DNA of 64,000 bases, from positions 22,715-86,714 of the forward strand of contig JABWAU010000004.1 of assembly GCA_013360875.1 (NCBI GenBank). Reading direction: 5' to 3'. Shown piece after piece: positions 38,658-47,977 of the stretch; the first letter of the stretch is position 1, and each line of letters begins with the position of its first letter. Position numbers and translations under genes: made by a program. This stretch comes from Anaerolineales bacterium (GTDB lineage Bacteria > Chloroflexota > Anaerolineae > Anaerolineales > Villigracilaceae). The notes under the pieces were generated by a model. The model was not told the origin of the DNA and did not search any database. It worked only from the letters and a program-made list of their open reading frames with translations.

Positions 38658-41201
38658 ATGATCGACTCACATTTCTATCTTGGACGCGCGTACGACTCCG
38701 TCGAACAAACCGTCACAAACGAAGCGGTGGCTTACGATCCCGCCAATCTGACCACCCACGCGGTGGTGACAGGCATGACCGGCTCCGGCAAAACGGGTTT
38801 GTGCATTGCCATGCTCGAGGAAGCCGCGCTGAAGGGCATCCCCGCCATCGTCATTGACCCGAAAGGCGACCTGACGAATCTATTGCTCCATTTCCCAGAC
38901 CTCACCCCGCAGGATTTTCAACCCTGGGTGGACGCCGACCAGGCGCGTCGCGCGGGAAAAACCCTCGAACAAGCCGCGCTGGAGGCGTCCCTGCAATGGC
39001 GCAACGGATTGAGCGAATGGGGGATCGGGCAGGAGCGGGTCCTTGCGCTCAAGAACGCCGCGCAGTTCGCGATCTTTACGCCCGGCTCCGATGCGGGCAT
39101 TCCGGTCAGCGTATTATCTTCGCTTGCCGCGCCCGAACTTTCGTGGAACGAAAACCGCGAAATCCTGCGCGAGAAGATCGCCAGCACAGTCACGGCTTTA
39201 CTGGGATTGGTCGGTTACGAGGATATTGACCCGCTTCGTTCGCGCGAACACATCCTGCTCTCGAACCTTTTCGAAAACGCGTGGAGCGCTGGAAAGGACG
39301 TCGAACTGACCGAACTCATCCTGCAAACGCAAACGCCGCCGTTCGACAAACTTGGCGCGTTCACGGTGGACGCCTTCTTCCCCGCCAAAGACCGCATGGA
39401 ACTCGCGATGGTCCTGAACAACATCCTCGCCTCCCCCGCCTTCGAAGCCTGGCGCGTCGGTCAATCGCTGGACATCGCCTCCCTGCTTTACGCGAGCGAC
39501 GGGCGTCCGCGCCACAGTGTCTTTTACCTCGCGCATCTGTCTGACAGCGAGCGCATGTTCATCGTCACGCTCCTGCTCTCCGCCGTCGAAACGTGGATGC
39601 GCGCGCAAAGCGGCTCGACCTCCCTGCGCGCCATTCTCTACATGGACGAGATCTTCGGTTATCTGCCCCCGCAGCGCAATCCGTCGTCGAAACCGCCGCT
39701 CCTCCGCATGTTGAAGAACGCGCGCGCCTTTGGTCTCGGCTTGATGTTGGCGACGCAAAATCCCGTTGACGTGGATTACAAGGCTCTCTCCAACGCCGGC
39801 ACGTGGCTGGTGGGCAAATTGCAAACGGACCAGGACAAACAACGACTGCTCGACGGTCTCGAAGGCGCGGCGGGCGGCGTCTCGCGCGCCGAGTTCGACA
39901 AGTTGATCTCATCGCTCGGCAAGCGCGTGTTCCTCCTGCACAACGTCCATGCGAAGCAGCCCACCCTGTTACATTCCCGCTGGGCGATGAACTATCTTGC
40001 GGGACCCCTGACGCGGACCCAGATCCCCGCGCTCAACAAACTTGCCAACGCGGACGCGTCGCCTCAAACCCAGCCCAAACCTGCTTCCGCCCCTCAAACC
40101 TTTGCCTCCGCTGAAACCGCTTCGCCGTCGTTCATGGGGTCAACTTCCCAGCCGGCGCGCCGATCTCCGGTCCCCACCCTCCAATCCTCCAACTCTCAGT
40201 TCTCCGTTACCAAACCCTCCCTTCCCCCAACCATCCGCGAATACTTCCTCCCCCAAACCTACTCCCTTCCCGAAGCCTTCAACGCCGCCGGTCGAACCAT
40301 GCCGCCCGAAGCGCGGATCGAGGGAGTGGTTTATCGCCCCGCGTTGATGGCGTCCGCCCAGGTACGCATTCTCGACCGCAAACTCGGCGTGGACAGCGAA
40401 CTCACGCGCGCCGCGTTCGTTCCCTCCCTCGAAAAACGCGGCGCCGTCCGTTGGGAGGAATACGCCTTCGATAGCCATACGCTCGAAAACGCGGAAACCT
40501 CCCCCGCGCCCTCCTCCCGATTTGACGCCATCGCTTCGCCGTTGAACGACGCGAAGTTGATGACCGCGCTCCAAAAGGACTTCGCCGATTGGGTCCATCG
40601 CAACTCCTCCGTGCAGGCGCGCGCCAACGAAACGCTGAAAGTGTACGCCGGTCCCGACGTCAGCCGGGCGGAATTCATGCGCGCCTGCGCCGACGCCGCC
40701 AGCCAGAAACGCGACGCCGAGATCGCCAAAACCACCGCGCAGATTGACCGTCAACTCAAAACGCTCGAAGACAAACTTGCGCGCGAGGAACGCGAACTGC
40801 GCGAGGACGAAGCCGAACTCAGTCACCGCAAAGTGGAGGAGGCTGGCACGCACCTCGAGAATCTCACGGGCCTCTTCGGCGGCAGGCGCAAAGCATCGCG
40901 ATTATCCTCCTCGCTCACCAAACGCCGCCTGACCGAACAGGCAAAAGCGGAGGTCGAAGAATCCGTCAATGCCATTGCCGCCTACAAGAAGCAGATCGCC
41001 GAACTCGAAAAACGCCGTGAAGAGACGGTCGCTGAAATCAACGAGAAATGGGGAAGCGCGGTCAACGATATCGTCGAAGTGACCGTCACCCCGAAGAAAA
41101 CAGACGTATTCATCGCCCTCTTCGGCGTCGCATGGACGCCGTATTACCTTGTCCAAACCGACGCGGAGATCATCACATTGCCGGCGTTTGGGGAGGAGTA
41201 A
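38658..41201 (+). CDS. HerA/VirB4-like P-loop ATPase with C-terminal coiled coil
   Basis: The 847-residue protein has Walker A VTGMTGSGKTGLCIAML (about 37-53) and VIDPKGDLTNLLL, then Walker B AILYMDEIFGYLPPQ (about 327-341) and LATQNPVDVDYKALSNAGTWLVGKLQTDQDK. These fit the HerA/FtsK-type superfamily. Residues about 450-530 are a Ser/Pro-rich linker, and about 690-810 form charged coiled coil (LKTLEDKLAREERELREDEAELSHRKVEEAG; LEKRREETVAEINEKW). The C-terminal domain is beta-like. The gene is alone, after a terminator. Its function, possibly DNA or protein translocation, is unknown. No HerA-partner nuclease is seen. Confidence 0.8.
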   Translation: MIDSHFYLGRAYDSVEQTVTNEAVAYDPANLTTHAVVTGMTGSGKTGLCIAMLEEAALKGIPAIVIDPKGDLTNLLLHFPDLTPQDFQPWVDADQARRAGKTLEQAALEASLQWRNGLSEWGIGQERVLALKNAAQFAIFTPGSDAGIPVSVLSSLAAPELSWNENREILREKIASTVTALLGLVGYEDIDPLRSREHILLSNLFENAWSAGKDVELTELILQTQTPPFDKLGAFTVDAFFPAKDRMELAMVLNNILASPAFEAWRVGQSLDIASLLYASDGRPRHSVFYLAHLSDSERMFIVTLLLSAVETWMRAQSGSTSLRAILYMDEIFGYLPPQRNPSSKPPLLRMLKNARAFGLGLMLATQNPVDVDYKALSNAGTWLVGKLQTDQDKQRLLDGLEGAAGGVSRAEFDKLISSLGKRVFLLHNVHAKQPTLLHSRWAMNYLAGPLTRTQIPALNKLANADASPQTQPKPASAPQTFASAETASPSFMGSTSQPARRSPVPTLQSSNSQFSVTKPSLPPTIREYFLPQTYSLPEAFNAAGRTMPPEARIEGVVYRPALMASAQVRILDRKLGVDSELTRAAFVPSLEKRGAVRWEEYAFDSHTLENAETSPAPSSRFDAIASPLNDAKLMTALQKDFADWVHRNSSVQARANETLKVYAGPDVSRAEFMRACADAASQKRDAEIAKTTAQIDRQLKTLEDKLAREERELREDEAELSHRKVEEAGTHLENLTGLFGGRRKASRLSSSLTKRRLTEQAKAEVEESVNAIAAYKKQIAELEKRREETVAEINEKWGSAVNDIVEVTVTPKKTDVFIALFGVAWTPYYLVQTDAEIITLPAFGEE

Positions 41202-41277
41202 ATCCCCCTCATAGTGAAACCCGCGAGCCTAAACGACCATGCAGGTCTCGCTATGACGGTTGTTCTCATGGAGAAAC

Positions 41278-41910
41278 ATGTTCTGGTTGATCTTCGCCAT
41301 CGCAATCTGGGGCGTAGTCCATTCGATTACCGCCTCGCTGGGATTCAAGACACTCCTCTGCCGCGCGCTTGGAGATGGATTCATGCGATTCTATCGTTTG
41401 CTTTACAACACATTCTCCGTCCTCAGTTTTGCGCCGATCCTGTATTTGATGTTCGCGCTCCCCGACCGGGATTTGTACCGCGTCCCGTCTCCATGGAATT
41501 ACGCGATGCTGGCGGGGCAGGGACTTTCAGCCATTCTTCTTCTTGCCGCATTCCTGCAAACGGACACGCTATCCTTCATCGGATTGCGCCAATTGTTCGA
41601 GGAGGAAAAACCCGGAAAACTGGTGAAGACCGGTTTCTACCGCGTGATGCGGCATCCGCTTTATACGTTTGGATTGTTGATCCTCTGGCTTTCTCCGAGT
41701 GTCAGCGTCAATTCGTTTGTCGTGTATGTCTCTCTGACGGTTTACATCCTCGCGGGGGCATATTTCGAGGAGCGAAAACTCCTGCACGAGTTCGGGCGGG
41801 AATATGCGGAGTACAAATCCGTAACGCCCATGCTGATCCCCGGTTTGTCGAAGAGCCGCGCCAGTGGGGAAGTTTCGGCGGGAACAAATAAGGATGGGCA
41901 TCCGTTATAA
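41278..41910 (+). CDS. ICMT/PEMT-like integral membrane methyltransferase family protein
   Basis: From ATG 41278 (GGAG five bases upstream) the protein has 210 residues and about five TM helices. KLVKTGFYRVMRHPLYTFGLLILWLSP (about 121-147) is the conserved RHPxY block of isoprenylcysteine methyltransferase and phospholipid methyltransferase families. FEERKLLHEFGREYAEYKSVTPMLIP near the C-terminus is the typical end. These proteins methylate lipid or prenyl substrates using SAM. The true substrate is unknown. Confidence 0.85.
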   Translation: MFWLIFAIAIWGVVHSITASLGFKTLLCRALGDGFMRFYRLLYNTFSVLSFAPILYLMFALPDRDLYRVPSPWNYAMLAGQGLSAILLLAAFLQTDTLSFIGLRQLFEEEKPGKLVKTGFYRVMRHPLYTFGLLILWLSPSVSVNSFVVYVSLTVYILAGAYFEERKLLHEFGREYAEYKSVTPMLIPGLSKSRASGEVSAGTNKDGHPL

Positions 41911-42012
41911 CGGGGTGTCCATTCTCCCGTTCGGTTCGTTTTTGGAATGATGGTCTGGATACTCATGCCGCATTAATTTTCGACCTCTCTTGCAAGGTAT
42001 AATTTTCGAGCC

Positions 42013-43887
42013 ATGACGACAGTTTCACAACCTTATCAACGAATACCCGTCTTTCCGCAGATCGTCGCCGCGCTCATCAGCGGCGTGACGTTGTTCTTTA
42101 TCACGATCATCGCCTGGACTTTGGGATACCAACTGCTCTACGCGGGACGCATCTTTCCCGGCGTTTCGGTCGCGGGTGTGGACCTCTCCGGTCTAACTCC
42201 CTCCGAGGCGGCTGTCAAATTGAACCAGACTCTTTCCTATCCCGTAAGCGGTAAGATCCTGTTTCGAGACGGGGAAAAAGCATGGGTGGCGAGTCCCGCA
42301 GAATTGGGCATGGTCTTCGATCCATCGTCCAGCGCGATGTCAGCCTATCGGTTGGGAAGAAGCGGCGGCTTGTTCGGGGCGTTATCCGATCAGGTGCGGG
42401 CGCGCGCCGATGGGGCGTACGTCCAGCCGGTCATCGTCTTCGATCAGCGCGTCGCCTATCAATACCTGCGGCAGATCGCCCAGCAGGTGGATCAACCCAT
42501 GCGCGAAGCGGGCTTGAGCCTGGAGGGGACGAACGTCGTCGCCGCGCCCGGTCAGGTTGGGCGGGAGTTGAAGATTGACGCCACCTTGATCTATCTCGGC
42601 GCGCAACTACAATCCTTCAGTGACGGCGAGGTGCCGCTCGTGATCCAGGAAGTGCAGCCCCAGGTCATTGACGTGAGCGCGCAGGCGGAAATGGCGCGGC
42701 AGATTTTGAGCAAGCCTCTTATGCTCACCGTGCCGAACGCCGGCGCGGCGAACCCGGGTCCCTTTGTGTACGATCCGCAGGTTCTCGCCAACATGCTCGG
42801 CGTGCAGAAGACCCAGGACGGCATTCAGGTGATTTTGAATACCAGCGGCTTGAGCGAAATGCTCCAGCCCGTCAAGACCCGCGTGGACAGGCCCGCCAAA
42901 AACGCCAAATTTATTTTCAACGACACCACGCGCCAATTGGACCTGATGGAAGACTCGCAGACCGGGCTGGTGGTGGACGTGGAGGCAAGCGTCAAAGCCA
43001 TCAATGACGCGTTGCTGCGCGGCGAGCATACCGTTCCGCTGGTCGTGGTGGAAGACCAACCGCAAGTGCCCTCCACAGCCACCGGCGCGGAACTGGGCAT
43101 CACCGAATTGCTCTGGGCGGAGACCTCCTATTTCTACGGTTCCAGCCCCGAGCGCATCCAGAACATCCAGGCAGCATCGGCGCGTTTCCACGGCGTTCTC
43201 GTCGCGCCCGGTGAAGTGTTTTCCATGGGCGAGACCATGGGCGACGTGAGCCTCGAAAGCGGTTTTGCGGAGGCGCTCATCATCTATGGCGGGCGCACCA
43301 TCAAGGGCGTGGGCGGAGGCGTGTGCCAGGTCAGCACGACCCTGTTTCGCACGGCGTTCTTCTCCGGCTTCCCCATCGTGGAGCGATATTCCCATGCCTA
43401 CCGCGTTTCCTATTACGAAATGACCGCCAGCGGCGGGGTGAACCCCCAACTCGCCGGGCTGGACGCGACCGTGTACTTCCCGCTGGTGGATTTCAAGTTC
43501 AGGAACGACTCGCCGTACTGGATCCTGATGGAAACGTACGTCAACGTCAACGCGCGCACGCTGACGTGGAAGTTCTACTCCACGAAGGACGGGCGCGTCG
43601 TGGATTGGAGGACCACAGGTCCCGCCAACATGGTCTCCGCCCCGCCTCCGCTTTACGAAGAGAACCCGGAACTCAGGAAGAACGAAATGAAACAGGTGGA
43701 TTGGGCGGCGAACGGGGCGGACGTGACCGTCACGCGCACGGTTTCGAAGAACGGCGCGGTCCTCTTCCAGGATCAGATCACAACCCACTACGAACCCTGG
43801 CGAGCCATCTGCCAATACGGACCCGACTCGAAGAACCCCGAAAAACTGGCGGAGGAAAAGAATCTGTGCCGCAACCCATCCTCGTAA
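42013..43887 (+). CDS. VanW family protein with peptidoglycan-binding-like N-terminal domains
   Basis: The 624-residue protein has an N-terminal TM helix (IVAALISGVTLFFITIIAWTL, about 17-37), then PGVSVAGVDLSGLTPSEAAVKL, the start of a PG_binding_4-type domain, with a second copy after about 240. The VanW domain follows, with VLVAPGEVFSMGETMGDVSLESGF (about 395-418) and GGGVCQVSTTLFRTAFFSGFPIVERYSHAYRVSYYE. VanW is common in envelope-associated proteins, with function unclear. TATAAT (41998-42003) ends 9 bases before the ATG, so the transcript may be leaderless. Confidence 0.92.
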   Translation: MTTVSQPYQRIPVFPQIVAALISGVTLFFITIIAWTLGYQLLYAGRIFPGVSVAGVDLSGLTPSEAAVKLNQTLSYPVSGKILFRDGEKAWVASPAELGMVFDPSSSAMSAYRLGRSGGLFGALSDQVRARADGAYVQPVIVFDQRVAYQYLRQIAQQVDQPMREAGLSLEGTNVVAAPGQVGRELKIDATLIYLGAQLQSFSDGEVPLVIQEVQPQVIDVSAQAEMARQILSKPLMLTVPNAGAANPGPFVYDPQVLANMLGVQKTQDGIQVILNTSGLSEMLQPVKTRVDRPAKNAKFIFNDTTRQLDLMEDSQTGLVVDVEASVKAINDALLRGEHTVPLVVVEDQPQVPSTATGAELGITELLWAETSYFYGSSPERIQNIQAASARFHGVLVAPGEVFSMGETMGDVSLESGFAEALIIYGGRTIKGVGGGVCQVSTTLFRTAFFSGFPIVERYSHAYRVSYYEMTASGGVNPQLAGLDATVYFPLVDFKFRNDSPYWILMETYVNVNARTLTWKFYSTKDGRVVDWRTTGPANMVSAPPPLYEENPELRKNEMKQVDWAANGADVTVTRTVSKNGAVLFQDQITTHYEPWRAICQYGPDSKNPEKLAEEKNLCRNPSS

Positions 43888-43955
43888 TAATGCGTGGTAA
43901 CGTCTGAAAACGTAACCACGGTGGTCCAATCCCACCCTGCTCGACTGGAGCATCC

Positions 43956-44174
43956 ATGATAAGCGAAACATTGATCGAAATCCTTCGTTGCCCCAACTGC
44001 GTCCGCACGACGGGCGGCGAACTCAAACTCCACAGGGACGCATGGTTCATCTGCAGCGATTGCGGGCGCAAGTATCCCATCGTGGACGACATCCCCGTCA
44101 TGTTGATTGACGAAGGCGACAAATGGGTCAACACCGCCGAAGCCGATCTGCCTGTCCCGCCGCCCTCGAAATAA
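43956..44174 (+). CDS. Trm112-like zinc-ribbon protein
   Basis: The 72-residue protein carries LRCPNCVRTTGGELKLHRDAWFICSDCGRKYPIVDDIPVML, the two CxxC pairs and the PIVDDIPVML end of the Trm112p/YcaR family. Such proteins stabilise or activate methyltransferases. It follows VanW and precedes a HEAT-repeat protein. The partner enzyme is not evident here. Confidence 0.9.
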   Translation: MISETLIEILRCPNCVRTTGGELKLHRDAWFICSDCGRKYPIVDDIPVMLIDEGDKWVNTAEADLPVPPPSK

Positions 44175-44219
44175 CGTGAATACCCGTAACGCGAGAGTTA
44201 TCTCGCTGCGAAGAACGAC

Positions 44220-44807
44220 ATGAACGTGGAGGTGCAAATCCAGGTTCTATTGAATGACCTGGCCAGCGGCGACGAGGGACGCGCGGAAAACGCGGTCGCT
44301 CCTTTGATCGAAATAGGCGAGGAGGCGATTCCCGCGCTATTGGATTTGACCCGCTCTTCGGACGCGGACTCGCGCTGGTGGGCGTTACGCACGCTCGCAG
44401 GGTCGCCTCATTGCCGGACCGAATGGCTGGTCCCGTTTCTATTGACCGACCCCGCCCCGGAAGTTCGTCAATGCGCCGCGCTTGGGTTGGCGCTCAAAGC
44501 CGATGAAAGCGCGATCCAGCCTCTCGTCCAGGCGTTGAGCGACGATGACGGCATGGTCGGCAGTCTCGCGGTCAATGCCCTGATCAAGATCGGAAATCCA
44601 GCGGTCCCCTCCCTCATCGAAACAGTGGAGAACGGGAAAAAGTCCGCCCGCATCCACGCCCTGCGCGCGCTGGTCGAGATCAAGGATCACCGCGCCATCC
44701 CCGTTATGATGAAGGTGATGGAAAGCGGCTCCGCCTTTTTGCAATATTGGGCAAAGGAGGGCTTGGACAGGCTTGGTTTGGATATGGTATACATAAAACC
44801 GGTATGA
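44220..44807 (+). CDS. HEAT-repeat protein
   Basis: A 195-residue protein made of about five HEAT/PBS-lyase-type helical repeats, for example GEEAIPALLDLTRSSDADSRWWALRTLAG, PEVRQCAALGLALKADESAIQPLVQAL and AVPSLIETVENGKKSARIHALRALVEIKD. It is likely a protein-binding scaffold. Its stop codon overlaps the start of the LCP gene in ATGA, so the two are co-translated. Confidence 0.88.
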   Translation: MNVEVQIQVLLNDLASGDEGRAENAVAPLIEIGEEAIPALLDLTRSSDADSRWWALRTLAGSPHCRTEWLVPFLLTDPAPEVRQCAALGLALKADESAIQPLVQALSDDDGMVGSLAVNALIKIGNPAVPSLIETVENGKKSARIHALRALVEIKDHRAIPVMMKVMESGSAFLQYWAKEGLDRLGLDMVYIKPV

Positions 44808-46255
44808 ATATGAAATTTCTGAAAAACATCAAACGCCCCTCCGTGGGAAACATACTTTTTTGGACGATTGCCGCCGCCCTGGCGATCGGGGGTTTCTTTT
44901 TTGCGCGCAATATGGTCAAGTGTTGGACGATCACGCCCCTGCCGGGCGTTGTCCCGTCCGAGTGCGGCGTGAAAACTTCCGGGGCGGACGGTCCTGTGCT
45001 GGATGAGCAAGGTACGCCCGTCGCCGAGGCGGCAACGCAGCAACTTCCTCCACCGCCTGTCGCGATCCCCGACGTGAATTTGCCTCCCGCATGGGACGGC
45101 GCCAGCCGTGTCAACATACTATTCCTCGGGTTGGACGAGCGCGATTGGGTGGAAGGCTTGGGCGCGCCCCGTTCGGATACCATGATCCTCTTTACGGTTG
45201 ATCCGCTCTCGAAAACCGCAGGGATGCTCTCGATCCCGCGCGATTTATGGGTCAACATTCCGGGGTTCGGATACAGCCGCATCAACACCGCCTATTCATC
45301 GGGCGAGGGGAATAAACTCCCCGGCGGCGGACCCGGGCTGGCGATGAAAACGGTCGAGCAGTTTCTTGGCGTGCCGATTCAGTATTATGCGCAGGTGGAT
45401 TTTTCCGCCTTCGAGGAAGCCATCGACGCGATGGGCGGCTTGCAAATCTGCGTTCCCGAAGCGATAGATGTGAGCGTGATCGGCAGGACGAGGAAATTCC
45501 ACATTGACGCGGGCTGCCAGACCCTTCCCGGTTACCTGGCGCTGGGATACGCGCGCAACCGCAAGACGGAGGGCGGCGACGTGGACCGGGCGAACCGCCA
45601 GCAAGAGGTCATTCTGGCGTTGCGCGACCAGATCTTCAGCCCGGAAAATTTCCCGCACATGGTAGCCATCGCCCCCGATGTGTATCGGGAGGCATCCGGC
45701 GGATTGCGAACAAACATGTCCTTCGACGACGCGTTGCGGCTTGGCACGCTGATGACGCAAATCCCACCGGAATCCATCAAGCGCGGCGTGATTGATTACA
45801 GCATGGGTTCGCTGGCTAACGTCATACTGGGCGGAGAGAATGCCAGCGTCGTGAAGCCTTTCCCGGATAAGATCCGCGAACTGCGCGACCAGATCTTCAC
45901 CTCCGGCGGGGCGTTGAGTCCGCTGGCGCAGGGCGACCCGGCCGCGTTGATGCAGGCGGACGGCGCGCGCGTCCGCATCTTGAACGGTTCGTTCACCCCG
46001 GGTCTGGAAGTCGCCACTGGAAACTACCTCCTTACGCAGGGCGTGCCAGTCGTGGAGGTCGGTTCTGCGGACACTGCCTACGACCGTACGGTCGTCTATT
46101 TGTATGCGCCGAAACTATACACGTTGAAATATTTGCAGGCGGTATTCGGCATTTCGCACAGCACACAGATTCGCATCCAGCCCGACCCGACTTCGACAGT
46201 GGACGTGGAGATACGGTTGGGCAACGATTGGGCGAACAGCAATTCGATGCCGTAA
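44804..46255 (+). CDS. LytR-CpsA-Psr (LCP) family protein
   Basis: From ATG 44804 (overlapping the HEAT stop as ATGA) the protein has 483 residues. A TM helix (VGNILFWTIAAALAIGGFFFA, about 13-33) is followed by the LCP core: VNILFLGLDERD, GAPRSDTMILFTVDPLSKTAGMLSIPRDLWVNIPGFGYSRINTAYS and ARNRKTEGGDVDRANRQQEVI. The C-terminal LytR_C domain is VRILNGSFTPGLEVATGNYLL. LCP enzymes attach wall polymers to peptidoglycan on the outer face of the membrane. The Arg and Asp residues expected for polyprenyl-pyrophosphate binding are present. Confidence 0.95.
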   Translation: MNMKFLKNIKRPSVGNILFWTIAAALAIGGFFFARNMVKCWTITPLPGVVPSECGVKTSGADGPVLDEQGTPVAEAATQQLPPPPVAIPDVNLPPAWDGASRVNILFLGLDERDWVEGLGAPRSDTMILFTVDPLSKTAGMLSIPRDLWVNIPGFGYSRINTAYSSGEGNKLPGGGPGLAMKTVEQFLGVPIQYYAQVDFSAFEEAIDAMGGLQICVPEAIDVSVIGRTRKFHIDAGCQTLPGYLALGYARNRKTEGGDVDRANRQQEVILALRDQIFSPENFPHMVAIAPDVYREASGGLRTNMSFDDALRLGTLMTQIPPESIKRGVIDYSMGSLANVILGGENASVVKPFPDKIRELRDQIFTSGGALSPLAQGDPAALMQADGARVRILNGSFTPGLEVATGNYLLTQGVPVVEVGSADTAYDRTVVYLYAPKLYTLKYLQAVFGISHSTQIRIQPDPTSTVDVEIRLGNDWANSNSMP

Positions 46256-46265
46256 GGCGCGATCA

Positions 46266-46343
46266 TTCCCCCTCCCGCCTCTTACCCCTTTCCCCGCTTC
46301 GTCTCCGCTGCCGCCCAGCGCGAGCGGGGGAGGGGATTTTTTT
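46266..46343. terminator. Bidirectional terminator between convergent genes
   Basis: A GC-rich foldback (CCCCTCCCGC with GCGGGGGAGGGG) is followed by seven T on the plus strand. It separates the LCP gene from the minus-strand membrane protein. Confidence 0.7.
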
Positions 46344-47217
46344 ACGGTTGTTGGAAGGTCAATTTGTAACCCCCCAGGTAGGTCTCGCCGTTCGGCGCGC
46401 GGCAGGCAGGAGGAACGAGGTCCGTCGCGATGTCGCTTCCCAATGCGATCTGGACGGCGTGGGAGGTGTCCGGGAACATCACGAAGTCGGCGTAGCCGTT
46501 GCCCAGTTCCGGTTTGAGCCCGGTGAAGAATTCCTCGCCGCCGGAATCCCACGTGATAACGATCCTGATCCCCGGCAGTTGCCTGCGGCTGGAGTTGAAC
46601 ACGATGACCTGCAACAATCTTTCCGGCAGGTTGGGATCGCAAACGGTGTCCTGTGCGATCAAACGGAAGGGCGCGCCCTGAGTGGGCGGCGGCGTCCGTG
46701 TGGGGCGCGGGGTGGGGGTGTTCGGGACTGGTTGCGTTTCGACGATTTGGGTTTCGAAGATTTCCGGCATTCCCGTAAGTTGAAGGGGAATGCCTTCCGG
46801 GGATGGGAAGGGCGTTACGGTCACCTCGACGTTCAGCGGCTTGGCGTCTTCGAATGTGGAGGTGATGAAGACCTGCGGCGGCTGGTTCGTTCCGTGTTCG
46901 AGATCGGCGGCGAGGGCGGCGAGTTGATCGGCTCCCTCAAAATCGCCGCTCGAGATCGTCCGCTGTGCCTGCGCGTTGAGCGCCTCAATCGGATCCGGGT
47001 CGCCCAATAACGAAAGCCTCGCCTCCGCACGCGGCAGGTTGCCGGTGGCGGCGTACGAGGCGGCAATGACCGAACGGAACTGGTCCTTGAAATCCACGCG
47101 CAGGACGGAGGGCTCCGAGTCTGTCAACCGCAAGGGGGAGATCATCCATGCGTAGGCAAGACCAAGCCCCAGTCCCGCGAGAAGCGCAAGCAGGAAGCTC
47201 CAGGGGAATCGTTTCAT
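46342..47217 (-). CDS. Membrane-anchored protein, longer paralogue of its upstream neighbour
   Basis: The 291-residue product has an N-terminal TM helix (FLLALLAGLGLGLAYAWMI, about 8-26), then a helical part (LRVDFKDQFRSVIAASYAATGNLPRAEARLSLLG, about 39-72). A Pro/Thr linker (TPTPRPTRTPPPTQ) is followed by a C-terminal beta domain (LPERLLQVIVFNSSRRQLPGIRIVITWDSGGEEFF, about 199-233). The first half is paralogous to the 116-residue neighbour. The domain is probably extracytoplasmic. No known family; overlaps the upstream gene as ATGA. Confidence 0.65.
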   Translation of the reverse strand: MKRFPWSFLLALLAGLGLGLAYAWMISPLRLTDSEPSVLRVDFKDQFRSVIAASYAATGNLPRAEARLSLLGDPDPIEALNAQAQRTISSGDFEGADQLAALAADLEHGTNQPPQVFITSTFEDAKPLNVEVTVTPFPSPEGIPLQLTGMPEIFETQIVETQPVPNTPTPRPTRTPPPTQGAPFRLIAQDTVCDPNLPERLLQVIVFNSSRRQLPGIRIVITWDSGGEEFFTGLKPELGNGYADFVMFPDTSHAVQIALGSDIATDLVPPACRAPNGETYLGGYKLTFQQP

Positions 47218-47564
47218 GGGGAGATCCCACTCCAGGCTTGCATGGCTGTGACGAGTTCCTGCAGGAGGAGGATGTCGGAGTCGGAGAATCCGTTCGTCCG
47301 CGCATAGTCCAGCGCGTCCGAGGCGATGGCAGAGGGGGATTGGGCGCCGAATACGGCTAATCGGCGCGCGGCAGTTCCGGGGTCCTGTTCGAGGCGGTAG
47401 GCTTCCGCAACCATGAGGACGTAGTCGGATTTGTAATCCGCCCTAAGAGTGTCGGGGGTGAGGTCGAAGAATTCAACGGGGTCTATGATCCAGCCGTAGG
47501 CAAGTCCCGCGCCGATGCCGATGAGGAATGTGACGATAACGAAGATCCAGCGAATGGGTTTCAT
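47214..47564 (-). CDS. Small membrane-anchored protein, paralogue of downstream gene
   Basis: A 116-residue protein with a TM helix (WIFVIVTFLIGIGAGLAYGWI, about 6-26) and a helical tail (LRADYKSDYVLMVAEAYRLEQDPGTAARRLAVFG, about 40-73). The layout (TM, DxV/PLR, L-R-x-D-F/Y-K, repeats of AA) mirrors the longer neighbour, so they are tandem duplicates. They overlap as ATGA. Function unknown. Confidence 0.65.
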   Translation of the reverse strand: MKPIRWIFVIVTFLIGIGAGLAYGWIIDPVEFFDLTPDTLRADYKSDYVLMVAEAYRLEQDPGTAARRLAVFGAQSPSAIASDALDYARTNGFSDSDILLLQELVTAMQAWSGISP

Positions 47565-47977
47565 TGAGTATCGAAATATCCGGGCGGGAGATCGGCGGCA
47601 CCCGGAGACACATCCTTACCGTTGCTGTCTTTCGACCCTGGCGGGGTTCGAAAGGCTCCGCCGCGCCGGGCCCGCCCGGACGATGGGAAGGATAACCGAA
47701 CAGGAGGGCAGTGTCAACTTAACATAACCGTAAGCCCGATGCGTTCCTAACAGGAATGATTGTTTTGGGCATTGTCTGTGATTTTGCCCATCGTACAATT
47801 GGGTTCTGGCGCTCCAAATTCATTCGTTTCAAACCTTGATTCACTGATGAATCGGTCCCTTATCACGGGTTTCGCTTTGCCGTGATCCGCGCAGCGGCTC
47901 GAACGAACCAGGCGGTGTGACCGACCGCGTATCTGGTTGCCGGGGAGACGGCATCATATTCTTTCAACGAGGACATT
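47565..47977. other. Gene-free leader region before the giant adhesin gene
   Basis: Upstream 413 bp with no convincing coding region. A GC-rich piece (47645-47690) and an AT-richer stretch (47700-47860) may contain promoters for both flanking genes, but I found no convincing -35/-10 pair. I see no repeat of the families described here. Confidence 0.4.

Noticed and set aside
38658-41201. A HerA-based anti-phage defence system
   Set aside because: No nuclease, SIR2 or other effector partner lies next to it; it sits alone after a terminator.
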